Part shown: piece after piece, positions 26,793 through 34,528 of the stretch | Position numbering within the stretch: position 1 is the first letter of the stretch | Layout of the letters: each line of letters starts with the position of its first letter | From: Acidobacteria bacterium Ga0077551 | Lineage (GTDB): Bacteria > Pseudomonadota > Alphaproteobacteria > Caulobacterales > Hyphomonadaceae | Direction: 5' to 3' | DNA: 64,000 nt | NCBI GenBank assembly: GCA_001464545.1 | Contig: LNFC01000022.1 | Coordinates: 372,001 to 436,000 of the forward strand | Made by a program: the position numbers and the translations under genes | Notes under the pieces: model-generated | What the model was told of the DNA's origin: nothing | What the model saw: the letters and a program-made list of their open reading frames with translations, nothing else | Database searches by the model: none

Positions 26793-27187
26793 TGTCTGGC
26801 TTGAGCGCCGAGGGCCAGGTGTTCGAGATCTCAAAGGCGGTCACCTTCGAGGCCGCGCACTACATGGGCGGCAAGCCCGAAGGCCATCCCTACCGCGCCA
26901 TCCACGGCCACTCCTTCCGTCTCGCAGCGACCGTCGCCGGCCGGGTGAAGCCCGGCGAACAATGGGTCGAAGACCTCGGCCACCTGACCGAGTGCCTGAA
27001 CGCCACCGCTGCGAAACTCGACCACCGCCTGCTCAACGAGATCGAAGGCCTCGAGGTTCCGACCCTTGAACGCCTCTGCCTCTGGGCCGCAGCCGATCTG
27101 AAACCCCATCTCCCGGGCCTCACCCGCGTCGCCATTGCGCGCCCGAGCCTCAACGAGCGCTGCGAACTGGTTCTGAAGCAGGGCTGA
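26792..27187 (+). CDS. queD: 6-carboxytetrahydropterin synthase family protein
   Basis: A 131-residue tunnelling-fold protein assigned to the second queuosine step, making 6-carboxytetrahydropterin from dihydroneopterin triphosphate. Zinc-ligand histidines are at His23 (EAAHY), His38 and His40 (HGHSF), and a catalytic-type His is in LDHRLLNEIEGLE. At the place where E. coli QueD has its catalytic cysteine (EGHKCGRLHGHSF) this protein reads EGHPYRAIHGHSF, with no cysteine. The TGATG overlap with queE supports this start over the ATG 45 bases earlier. Confidence 0.9.
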   Translation: MSGLSAEGQVFEISKAVTFEAAHYMGGKPEGHPYRAIHGHSFRLAATVAGRVKPGEQWVEDLGHLTECLNATAAKLDHRLLNEIEGLEVPTLERLCLWAAADLKPHLPGLTRVAIARPSLNERCELVLKQG

Positions 27188-27495
27188 GCGAAAACCGGTG
27201 CACAAGCCCGGCCCCCGTCCGTACTTTGGCGCCCCCTTTGCCCGATCTCCCGAAACCAACTTTGTGTCGTCCCTGCGAAAGCCGAGACGCAGAAACCCTG
27301 CTGCTGCTCAGCATCATGAGCGCCCCGAAATACCTGCGCGTCTGCGCCGCCCGCGTCTGCAAACTGGCCGCCGTCGATGCCCTGCTGGATCCAAGGCGCC
27401 TGGCGCCGCGCTCACAGCCGCCAAGGGTTGCGCCTTGATGGCCGCCCGGTAAGGTCACGCGGGTCACGCCGAATCCCGATGTTTGCGAGGTCTGC
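27188..27495. other. Gene-free stretch with a decayed dispersed repeat
   Basis: No credible gene lies between queD and mscS. The short open frames on both strands are Arg/Pro/Ala-rich and carry no recognisable signal. The segment starting GTCGTCCCTGCGAAAGCC at 27266 reads like the edge of a dispersed alphaproteobacterial intergenic repeat and is listed separately. Confidence 0.6.
27266..27400. repeat. Degenerate dispersed intergenic repeat (putative)
   Basis: GTCGTCCCTGCGAAAGCC followed by CTGGATCCAAGGCGCCTGG resembles the widespread palindromic repeats of alphaproteobacterial intergenic DNA, whose spurious translations read like SSLRKQGP or RPCESRDP; here the frames read SSLRKPRRRNP and CRPCESRDAE. 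The second arm no longer matches the first, so it is probably a remnant. The right border is a guess. Confidence 0.4.
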
Positions 27496-28860
27496 TTGTT
27501 CCAGCAACTCTCCGTGCCTTTCCCGGCCGCCGTGCCGGCGGTTGAGCGGCTGATGCGGGTCGCCTCGAACTGGGGCCGCGAAGCCGTCGCCGATCTTGCC
27601 TCGCCGGATACCGTCTGGCAGATCGCCGCCATCGTCGTGGCCGCCGCCATCGGCTATGGCCTGTCGCGCTTCCCGCGCAAGCGCCTGATGGCGGTCGCCG
27701 AGGCGCGCGGGCGGATCGACTTTGTGCTCCTCGCCCTCGTCGCGGTCCTGCGCATGCTCTGGCCGGCCTTCACCGTGCTCCTGCTCGTCGCTGTCACCGC
27801 CGCCTTCGAGGCGGCCGGCCTCGGCAGCCGCTCGCTGCACATCGCCATCAGCCTCCTGACGGCCTGGATCGCGGTGCAGGTTGTCACCGCCAGCATGACC
27901 CGCGGCGTTGTCTCGAAAACCGTTGCCTTCTCGCTCTGGGCTTTCGCGGCGCTCTACATTGTCGGCTGGCTCGGCCCGCTCGGGGAGGGGCTCGAATCGG
28001 TCGTCGTCCGCTTCGGTTCAGCGGAAGTCACACTGCTCCGCCTGCTGACGAGCCTCGGCCTCGCGGCCTTTGCGCTCTGGCTGGGCTGGCTGATCGGCAA
28101 CCTCGCCCAGTCGCAGATGCGCAGCTCGCAGAACCTGCCGCCCTCGGTCGGCGGCCTGCTCGGCCAGACGCTGAAGGGCGTCGCCATCATCATCGCCTTC
28201 GTCGTCGCGCTGAACCTGATCGGGGTGAACCTCGGCGCGCTCACCTTCTTCTCCGGCGCCCTTGGCGTCGGCATCGGCTTCGGCCTGCAGTCGATCTTCT
28301 CGAACTTCATCTCGGGCGTCATCCTGTTGATGGAAAAGACGCTGAAGGTCGGCGATTTCATCGAGTTGCAGGGCGGCCTCTCGGGCCTCGTGAAGGAGAT
28401 CAACTTCCGCTCCACGGTGCTGACCACCAACGACAATATCGACATCATCGTGCCCAACGAGGCGTTCATCAAGAACCAGCTGATCAACTGGACGCACATG
28501 GATGCCAAGCGTCGCATTCACGTGCCGTTCGGGGTCGCCTATGGCACATCGAAGGAACTCGTCCACAAGGCCGGTCTCGAAGCAGCGTCTCGTCTACCCT
28601 GGACCTTTGACGATCAGGGCGACCGCAAGCCGCAGGTCTGGCTCGTCCGCTTCGGCGAGTTCCGCCTCGAATTCGAGCTGATCGTCTGGCTGACGGACGA
28701 GGCGGTGCTACGTCCGCAGCGCGTGATGGCGGACTATGTCTGGGAAATCCATTCGGCGCTGGAACGCCACAATATCCAGGTCCCGCATCCGCAGCGCGAC
28801 CTGCACCTGAAAACGCCGGATGTCCTCAGTGTGCGGATTGAACCGGGCGACAAGTCTTAG
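27496..28860 (+). CDS. Mechanosensitive ion channel (MscS family)
   Basis: A 454-residue channel protein. The N-terminal half has several hydrophobic helices; the conserved pore and following beta domain include LGVGIGFGLQSIFSNFISGV and LMEKTLKVGDFIELQGG, then NDNIDIIVPNEAFIKNQLIN. It would open under membrane tension to release solutes in hypo-osmotic shock. The start is a TTG preceded by GCGAGG; an ATG at 27553 is the alternative and would remove a short, weakly hydrophobic tail. Its stop overlaps the stop of the convergent gene. Confidence 0.9.
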   Translation: MFQQLSVPFPAAVPAVERLMRVASNWGREAVADLASPDTVWQIAAIVVAAAIGYGLSRFPRKRLMAVAEARGRIDFVLLALVAVLRMLWPAFTVLLLVAVTAAFEAAGLGSRSLHIAISLLTAWIAVQVVTASMTRGVVSKTVAFSLWAFAALYIVGWLGPLGEGLESVVVRFGSAEVTLLRLLTSLGLAAFALWLGWLIGNLAQSQMRSSQNLPPSVGGLLGQTLKGVAIIIAFVVALNLIGVNLGALTFFSGALGVGIGFGLQSIFSNFISGVILLMEKTLKVGDFIELQGGLSGLVKEINFRSTVLTTNDNIDIIVPNEAFIKNQLINWTHMDAKRRIHVPFGVAYGTSKELVHKAGLEAASRLPWTFDDQGDRKPQVWLVRFGEFRLEFELIVWLTDEAVLRPQRVMADYVWEIHSALERHNIQVPHPQRDLHLKTPDVLSVRIEPGDKS

Positions 28861-29324
28861 TCGAGGGTCTTCGCAAACCGCGCGGCAAACCGGCTCGAGG
28901 CCCTGCGCGCATCCTGCCAGGTGGTCAGGCCGGCCTGATGGATGTCGTGCTCAAACCATTTGTACTCGAACGGCTCGGACGCCGCGCCTGCCGCATCATA
29001 CGCCACCGCCTCCAGCTTCATGCCGCCGAGGCTGACCGAGCGGAACATGTCGAGGCCGGGGGTGTCGGCGCCCTGCTTGAAGGTCGGCCGCGAGGGCTTC
29101 GCGTCAACAATGGTCACGTCGATGCGCGCCACATCGGCGCCCGCCTTGGCGAGTTCGCGCTCCAGGTCCTCGCGCACACGCTTGGACAGGTACTCGCCTT
29201 CCTTGACGCCGTAATCCTCGGTCAGCGTCTTGGAAAATTCCGGCGCGTAGGACACGTTGATTTCCGCTGCCATCGCCGCCGGGGCGAGGCCAGCCAGAAG
29301 GGCAGCTGCGAGAAGATGTTTCAT
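28857..29324 (-). CDS. Periplasmic protein of unknown function
   Basis: A 155-residue secreted protein with a clear signal peptide (MKHLLAAALLAGLAPAAMA). The mature part has a charged helical N-terminal section with SKRVREDLERELAKAG and a beta-strand-like IDVTIVDAKPSRPTF. It faintly resembles DUF3016-type proteins, but I cannot support that firmly. It is convergent with mscS and lies downstream of the pirin terminator on the same strand as pirin. Confidence 0.65.
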   Translation of the reverse strand: MKHLLAAALLAGLAPAAMAAEINVSYAPEFSKTLTEDYGVKEGEYLSKRVREDLERELAKAGADVARIDVTIVDAKPSRPTFKQGADTPGLDMFRSVSLGGMKLEAVAYDAAGAASEPFEYKWFEHDIHQAGLTTWQDARRASSRFAARFAKTLD

Positions 29325-29348
29325 GTGAAAACTCCTGTCGAACGCGTG

Positions 29349-29391
29349 AAAACCCGGTCAATCGCGGGCACGTTACCAGCGATTGACCGGG
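29349..29391 (-). terminator. Rho-independent terminator of the pirin gene
   Basis: Arms CCCGGTCAATCGC and GCGATTGACCGGG form a perfect 13-bp stem with a 13-base loop. On the minus strand it is followed by TTTTC, 30 bp after the pirin stop codon. It also separates pirin from the downstream periplasmic-protein gene. Confidence 0.8.
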
Positions 29392-29420
29392 GGAAGAAGT
29401 CACACACGCGTGAGGGCGCC

Positions 29421-30116
29421 TCAGACCGTGTCGACGAGCACCAGCTCGGCCGAATTGACGCCTTCCACCGTCAGCGTCTCGCCGCCCGAAATGGCCGCGC
29501 CGTCGCGGGTCCGCAGCGGCTTGCCGTTGAGCGTCACCTCGCCGTCGGCGACCACCAGATAGCCATACCGGCCCTCGGGCAGGGTATAGGTCAGCGTCTC
29601 GCCGGCCTTGATCGTGGCGCCGAGCACCTTGGCGTCCTGGTTGATCACCAGGCTGTCATGCTCGCCGGTCCCCGAGGCCAGCACGGCCCAGTTGCCGGAC
29701 CGGTCGCCCTTCGGAAACTTGCGCGCCCCCCAGTTCGGCTTGCCGCCCCGAATCCGGGGCATGATCCATAGCTGGAACAGCTCGGTCTTCACATCCTCGG
29801 CATTCCACTCGGAATGCTGGATGCCGGAACCGGCACTCATCACCTGCACGTCGCCGGCCTCGGTGCGGCCGGTATTGCCCAGCGAGTCCTTGTGCGTGAT
29901 CGCGCCCTTGCGGACATAGGTGATGATTTCCATCGAGTCGTGGCCATGCGGCGGAAAGCCGGTGCGCGGCTCGATCTCGTCATCATTCCAGACGCGCAGG
30001 GCGCCGTGCTGGATCCGGGCGGGATCATAGAATTGCGAGAAGGAGAAGTGGTAGTGGGCGTTGAGCCAGTCATTGCGGAACCGGCCCAGCTTGTCGAACG
30101 GACGAATGTCAATCAT
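29421..30116 (-). CDS. Pirin family protein
   Basis: A 231-residue bicupin. The pirin signature FPPHGHDSMEIITYV supplies two metal ligands, and the segment AGSGIQHSEWNAE supplies the matching His and Glu positions. Bacterial pirins of this kind bind Fe(II) or Ni(II), and some act as quercetin dioxygenases; the reaction here is unknown. The ATG at 30116 is chosen because TGGAGGCC lies just before it; the open frame runs on upstream without homology. It diverges from recQ. Confidence 0.92.
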   Translation of the reverse strand: MIDIRPFDKLGRFRNDWLNAHYHFSFSQFYDPARIQHGALRVWNDDEIEPRTGFPPHGHDSMEIITYVRKGAITHKDSLGNTGRTEAGDVQVMSAGSGIQHSEWNAEDVKTELFQLWIMPRIRGGKPNWGARKFPKGDRSGNWAVLASGTGEHDSLVINQDAKVLGATIKAGETLTYTLPEGRYGYLVVADGEVTLNGKPLRTRDGAAISGGETLTVEGVNSAELVLVDTV

Positions 30117-30289
30117 TGAAGGCCTCCATCGGAAGGGTTGCTGTTGGACCCCATATGCGCAGGCAAGGCCGTGAAGAGAAGGGCGCCCCGGCCATGACAT
30201 TCATGCAGACGCTGCATGAATGCCGGGAGGACGAGCGGCGCGGCACCTCGCCCCTTGCCGCGACTCGCGCACCGCCTCACAACACCCCG

Positions 30290-32125
30290 ATGCCTCCCGC
30301 CCCAGCCCTCAAGGACGCCCGCGCGCTGCTGAAGCGCGTCTACGGCTATGACGCGTTCCGCGGCCTGCAGGAGAACGTGATCGCGGATGTCCTCGCAGGA
30401 CGCGACGGCCTCGCGGTGCTACCGACCGGCGGCGGCAAGTCGCTGTGCTACCAGATCCCCGCGCTGCTGCGCGACGGCTGCGGGATCGTCGTCTCGCCGC
30501 TGATCGCGCTGATGGCCGATCAGGTCGACGCGCTGAAACAGGTCGGCGTGCGCGCCGAACGCCTCGACAGCTCGATGGACCAGCACTCTCGCAATGCCGC
30601 GCTCAGCGCAGCCGAGCGCGGTGAGATGGATTTGCTCTACGTCTCGCCCGAAGGCCTCGGCACCAGCCTCGCCGAACGGCTCGCGGACATGAATATCTCG
30701 CTGATCGCCGTGGACGAGGCGCATTGCGTCAGCCAGTGGGGCCATGACTTTCGCCCGGACTACCGCGCCCTCGGCCGCCTGAAGGGCCTGTTCCCCGGCG
30801 TCCCCCGCCTCGCGGTCACCGCCACCGCCGACGCGCGCACCCGCGCCGACATCCTCGCGCAGCTCAATCTCACCGACCCGTCCGTACACGTCGCCAGCTT
30901 CGACCGGCCGAACCTGACGCTCTCGGCGGAGCCCAAGGTCGGCAACCGTACCCAGCGGGTCGTCCAGCTCGTGAAGGCCCGCGCCGGAGCGAGCGGCATT
31001 GTTTACGCCGCCACCCGCAGCGCGGTGGAAGATGTCGCCGACGCGCTGGAAAAAGCCGGCGTGCCCTCGCTGGCCTATCATGCCGGGCTCGATACTGGCA
31101 TCCGCGCGGCGCGCCAGCGCCAGTTCCTGCTGGAAGAGGGGCGCGTGATGTGCGCCACCGTCGCCTTCGGCATGGGCGTCGACAAGCCGGACGTGCGCTT
31201 CGTCATCCATGCCGATCCGCCCAAGACGCTGGAGGCTTACTGGCAGGAAGTCGGAAGGGCAGGGCGCGACGGCGAGCCGGCCGAAGGCGTCGCCCTCTAC
31301 GGCCCTGCCGACATGAACCGATCGCTGCAATGGACCTATTCCAGCGATGCACCGGACGAAGTGAAGCGCGTCCAGCTGACCAAGACGCGCCAGCTGTTCG
31401 CATTTTTCAATGGCGACGAATGCCGCCGGGGCGCGGTGCGCCGCTATTTCGGCGAGGAGAAGGTCGACCCCTGCGGCGTCTGCGATGCCTGCCGGGGCGA
31501 ACTTGGCGCCAGCCATGACGCGACCCGCTGGGCGCAGATGGCGGTCTCCGCCGTGCTGCGCTGCGGCCAGCGCATCGGACGAGGCCGCCTCGTGCAGCAC
31601 CTGCTCGGCGAGGCGAAGGACGACTTCGATACGGAGCTGTCGAAACTCTCCACCTTCGGCATCGGCAAGGACCTGCCCAAGCAGGGCTGGAACAGGGTGT
31701 TCGATGCCCTGATGTTCGAGGGCCTGATCGCCGAAGGCGGCGAGGCGATGCGCCCCGTGGTGATCGTGCCGGACGCCGAAGAAGCCAAGTCCCTGTTCCG
31801 GGGCGAGCGCACCGTCAGCCTGCGCGAGGACCTTGAAGCCCCCCGCCGCCGCAGCCGGACCAAGGGCGCGGCCCGCGCGGCCGGGCAGGCCGATCTCTCG
31901 GCGCGCGACCAGGCGGTGTTCGACGCCCTGCGGCAGTGGCGCACCGGTCTCGCTAAGTCGCGCGGCGTGCCGCCCTATGTGATTTTCCATGACCGCACGC
32001 TGGCCGAGATCGCCCGGGAGAAACCCTCGAGCCCCGAGGCCCTGCGCGAGATCAGCGGTGTCGGGGAGAAAAAGGCGCATGCCTATGCCGGTGATGTCGC
32101 CCGGATCGTCGCTGAAGCCGCCTGA
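30290..32125 (+). CDS. recQ: ATP-dependent DNA helicase RecQ
   Basis: A 611-residue superfamily-2 helicase acting 3' to 5' in recombination and fork repair. Walker A is LPTGGGKSLC (Lys50); the DEAH box with the RecQ aromatic loop is DEAHCVSQWGHDFRPDY near residue 142. The zinc cysteines lie in ECRRGAVRRYFGEEKVDPC and GVCDAC. The RQC winged helix follows and an HRDC domain ends the protein. The ATG at 30290 matches where RecQ proteins begin; upstream in-frame codons overlap the pirin leader. No Shine-Dalgarno is visible. Confidence 0.95.
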   Translation: MPPAPALKDARALLKRVYGYDAFRGLQENVIADVLAGRDGLAVLPTGGGKSLCYQIPALLRDGCGIVVSPLIALMADQVDALKQVGVRAERLDSSMDQHSRNAALSAAERGEMDLLYVSPEGLGTSLAERLADMNISLIAVDEAHCVSQWGHDFRPDYRALGRLKGLFPGVPRLAVTATADARTRADILAQLNLTDPSVHVASFDRPNLTLSAEPKVGNRTQRVVQLVKARAGASGIVYAATRSAVEDVADALEKAGVPSLAYHAGLDTGIRAARQRQFLLEEGRVMCATVAFGMGVDKPDVRFVIHADPPKTLEAYWQEVGRAGRDGEPAEGVALYGPADMNRSLQWTYSSDAPDEVKRVQLTKTRQLFAFFNGDECRRGAVRRYFGEEKVDPCGVCDACRGELGASHDATRWAQMAVSAVLRCGQRIGRGRLVQHLLGEAKDDFDTELSKLSTFGIGKDLPKQGWNRVFDALMFEGLIAEGGEAMRPVVIVPDAEEAKSLFRGERTVSLREDLEAPRRRSRTKGAARAAGQADLSARDQAVFDALRQWRTGLAKSRGVPPYVIFHDRTLAEIAREKPSSPEALREISGVGEKKAHAYAGDVARIVAEAA

Positions 32126-32221
32126 ACGGCGCTGGGGAATAGTGAGGCTGGCGCCTTGACCCGGTGCCTGCGGCACCGCACCTATACGGCCCACAGACAG
32201 ATTCCCCTCTCCGGAGCCCGC

Positions 32222-32824
32222 ATGACCCATTTCCGCCTCGACGATGAAGATGACAAAGAAAAAGGCCCGACGACCGAGCCGAACGCCTTTCTGGAAGCGG
32301 CCCTGTTCAAGGCCCGCACGGTCCTCCTGACCGGCGGGATCGACTTCAAGCAGGCCCAGCGCGTCTCCGAGCGCCTGCTGGCCCTCTCTGCCGAAAGCAT
32401 GGACCCGATCCTGCTGGTGCTCTCCTCGCCCGGCGGCCATGTCGAGAGCGGCGACATGATCCATGACATCATCAAGTTCGTGCAGGCTCCCGTCAAAATC
32501 CTCGGCACCGGCTGGGTCGCCTCGGCCGGCGCGCTGATCTATTCGGCTGCGAAGAAGGAAAACCGCTACGCCCTGCCGAACACCCGCTTCCTGCTGCACG
32601 AGCCCCGCGGCGGCGTCGGCGGCCAGGCCACGGATGTCGAGATCCAGGCCCGCGAGATCATCAAGATGCGCCAGCGTCTGAACCAGATCTTCGCGGACGC
32701 CACCGGCAAGACGCTGGAGCAGATCAAGAAGGACACCGACCGTGACTTCTGGATGAGCGCCGAAGAAGCCGTCGAGTACGGCCTCGTCGGCAAGATCGTC
32801 CGCCACCGGAACGAGATCGTCTAG
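32222..32824 (+). CDS. ClpP-family serine protease (orphan)
   Basis: A 200-residue ClpP homologue with an intact triad: Ser101 in GWVASAGA, His126 in FLLHEPRGG and Asp175 in [17 protein letters not shown]. It begins with an acidic tail (DDEDDKEKG) instead of the usual propeptide. There is no tig, clpX or lon beside it, so it is probably not the main housekeeping ClpP, and its ATPase partner is unknown. It lies about 100 bp downstream of recQ. I chose the ATG at 32222 by homology. Confidence 0.9.
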   Translation: MTHFRLDDEDDKEKGPTTEPNAFLEAALFKARTVLLTGGIDFKQAQRVSERLLALSAESMDPILLVLSSPGGHVESGDMIHDIIKFVQAPVKILGTGWVASAGALIYSAAKKENRYALPNTRFLLHEPRGGVGGQATDVEIQAREIIKMRQRLNQIFADATGKTLEQIKKDTDRDFWMSAEEAVEYGLVGKIVRHRNEIV

Positions 32825-32880
32825 CGGGTCATCGGAGGCCTGTTTGCCTCCCGGTAAGGTTTATGGGTGATGCTTCACCC

Positions 32881-32888
32881 TTAACCAT
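32881..32888 (+). promoter_or_regulatory. CtrA half-site-like motif TTAACCAT
   Basis: TTAACCAT is the 8-mer associated with CtrA-controlled promoters in Caulobacter. It lies 20 bp before the hybrid kinase ATG and directly after a 6-bp inverted repeat GGGTGA/TCACCC at 32865-32880. Binding is inferred. Confidence 0.4.
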
Positions 32889-32908
32889 AACCGGGTGTTT
32901 CAGCCTCC

Positions 32909-34528
32909 ATGCCTGCCCGCCTGAAGGATCTCGCGCTGCCTGTGACCCCGGTCACACCAGCGACCACGGCTGCTGCCGCATTTTCGTTGTTCCTGTCGGA
33001 CGCGGCCCTGTTTGCCGTGCCCGTCCGCCTGTCGGAAGGCGGCGCGGCCAGCTATGGCCTCGTGACCCGGCTTCGCCTGACCGAGGCGCTCGCCGGCCCG
33101 AACGGGCGTGATGTCTACGCGGCGCGTTCCGTCACCCACCTCGTCGGCGCGCAGCCGGTGATCGCCTCGGGCGAAACTCCGGCCGCCCTGATCGCCAAGA
33201 CCGCCGCGGAACAGTCCAGCAGCGCGCTGACCGACGGCATCATCGTGATGGACAAGGGCAATTATCTCGGCATCGTCTCGCCGACGGCGCTGCTGAAGGC
33301 GATCGCGGAGGAGAACGCCGCCCGAGCCCGCTCGCAGCAGACCGCGCAGAAAAAGCTCGACGACCTGAAGCGCCAGCTCGCCCGGCTGTCGGAATCGCGG
33401 GCCCGCACGCTCGCCTTCATCGGCCATGAAATCCGCACGCCCCTGACCGGCATCATGGGCGTCGCCGACCTCCTGGAAACCCAGCTGCCCAGCGGCGAGC
33501 CGAAGCGCCTGGCCCGGACGATCTCGCAGAGCGGCCAGCACCTCGAACGCCTGCTGTCGGACCTGCTCGACCTCTCCCGCATCGACGCCGGCAAGCTCGC
33601 GATCACCAACCAGCCGATCGAGCTGCGCCAGTTCGCGGTCGAGACGCGCGATCTCTGGCTGCCGCAATTCGACGAGAAGCGCATCAGCCTGCGCATCGGG
33701 GTCGCGACCGGCGCCGAAGCCCGCATCGAAAGCGATGCCGGGCGCTTGCGCCAGATCCTGTTCAACCTCGTCAGCAATGCGATGAAATTCACCGACCGGG
33801 GGCAGGTGACCGTAACGCTGGCCACCGCGCCGTCGCCGGACGGCCTGATGCTGACGATGCGCGTCGCCGATACCGGGCGCGGCATCACCGACGCCGACAA
33901 GGCGCGCCTGTTCGAGGCGTTCGAGCAATCCGAAAGCGCTGACGCATTCTCCGGCAGCGGCCTCGGCCTCGCCATCGCGCGCAGCCTTGCGCGGCTCCTC
34001 GGCGGCGAAATCATCCTCTCCGACAATCCGGGCGGCGGCTGCGTGTTCACCGTAGCGCTGCCGGTCATCAAGGCGGGGCCGCGTCTGGCGGTCGAGAACA
34101 AGCCGGAAGGCCACGCCGCGCGCTTCGATCTCGGCGAAGTGCTGTTGGCGGAAGACCATGAAGCGAGCGCCTTCGTGATCCGCGAAGCGCTGATCGCCGC
34201 CGGCTGGCGCGTCGAGACGGTGCCCGATGCCGCTGCTGCGATCTCGCGCATCGGCCAGCGCCGCTATCAGGTGATCCTCACTGATGTGCACATGCCGCAC
34301 GGCGGCGGCGAAGCGGTGCTGCGCGCCGCGCGCTTCGGCAGCGGCCTGAATGCGCTGACCCCGGTCGTGGCCGTGACAGCGGATGCGAGCCCCGAACGCC
34401 GCGCCGCGTGCGACCGCGCCGGATTCTCGGGCCTGATCGAAAAACCGATCCGCCCCCGCCCGCTGGTGGCCACGCTCGCCGACATCCTGATCTCGAGCGG
34501 CCAGCCGAGACGCGCCGCCGGGGCCTAG
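32909..34528 (+). CDS. Soluble hybrid histidine kinase with CBS-like sensor and receiver
   Basis: A 539-residue hybrid sensor kinase with no membrane helix. Residues 15-135 resemble a CBS-pair module, including SSALTDGIIVMDKGNYLGIV as found in some GGDEF/EAL proteins. A short coiled coil leads to a HisKA domain (IGHEIRTPLTG, His173), then an ATPase domain with N-box Asn290 in NLVSNAMKF, DTGRGI and GSGLGLAIA. A C-terminal receiver has phosphoacceptor Asp459 in ILTDVHMPH. There is no partner regulator nearby. It ends within four bases of the convergent patatin gene. Confidence 0.88.
   Translation: MPARLKDLALPVTPVTPATTAAAAFSLFLSDAALFAVPVRLSEGGAASYGLVTRLRLTEALAGPNGRDVYAARSVTHLVGAQPVIASGETPAALIAKTAAEQSSSALTDGIIVMDKGNYLGIVSPTALLKAIAEENAARARSQQTAQKKLDDLKRQLARLSESRARTLAFIGHEIRTPLTGIMGVADLLETQLPSGEPKRLARTISQSGQHLERLLSDLLDLSRIDAGKLAITNQPIELRQFAVETRDLWLPQFDEKRISLRIGVATGAEARIESDAGRLRQILFNLVSNAMKFTDRGQVTVTLATAPSPDGLMLTMRVADTGRGITDADKARLFEAFEQSESADAFSGSGLGLAIARSLARLLGGEIILSDNPGGGCVFTVALPVIKAGPRLAVENKPEGHAARFDLGEVLLAEDHEASAFVIREALIAAGWRVETVPDAAAAISRIGQRRYQVILTDVHMPHGGGEAVLRAARFGSGLNALTPVVAVTADASPERRAACDRAGFSGLIEKPIRPRPLVATLADILISSGQPRRAAGA

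Noticed and set aside
27198..27452. Small plus-strand open frame between queD and mscS
   Set aside because: Arg/Pro-rich translation typical of dispersed repeat DNA; no ribosome-binding site or homology.
30419..32806. 795-codon minus-strand frame across recQ and clpP
   Set aside because: Antisense to recQ and the ClpP gene, both of which have intact catalytic motifs.
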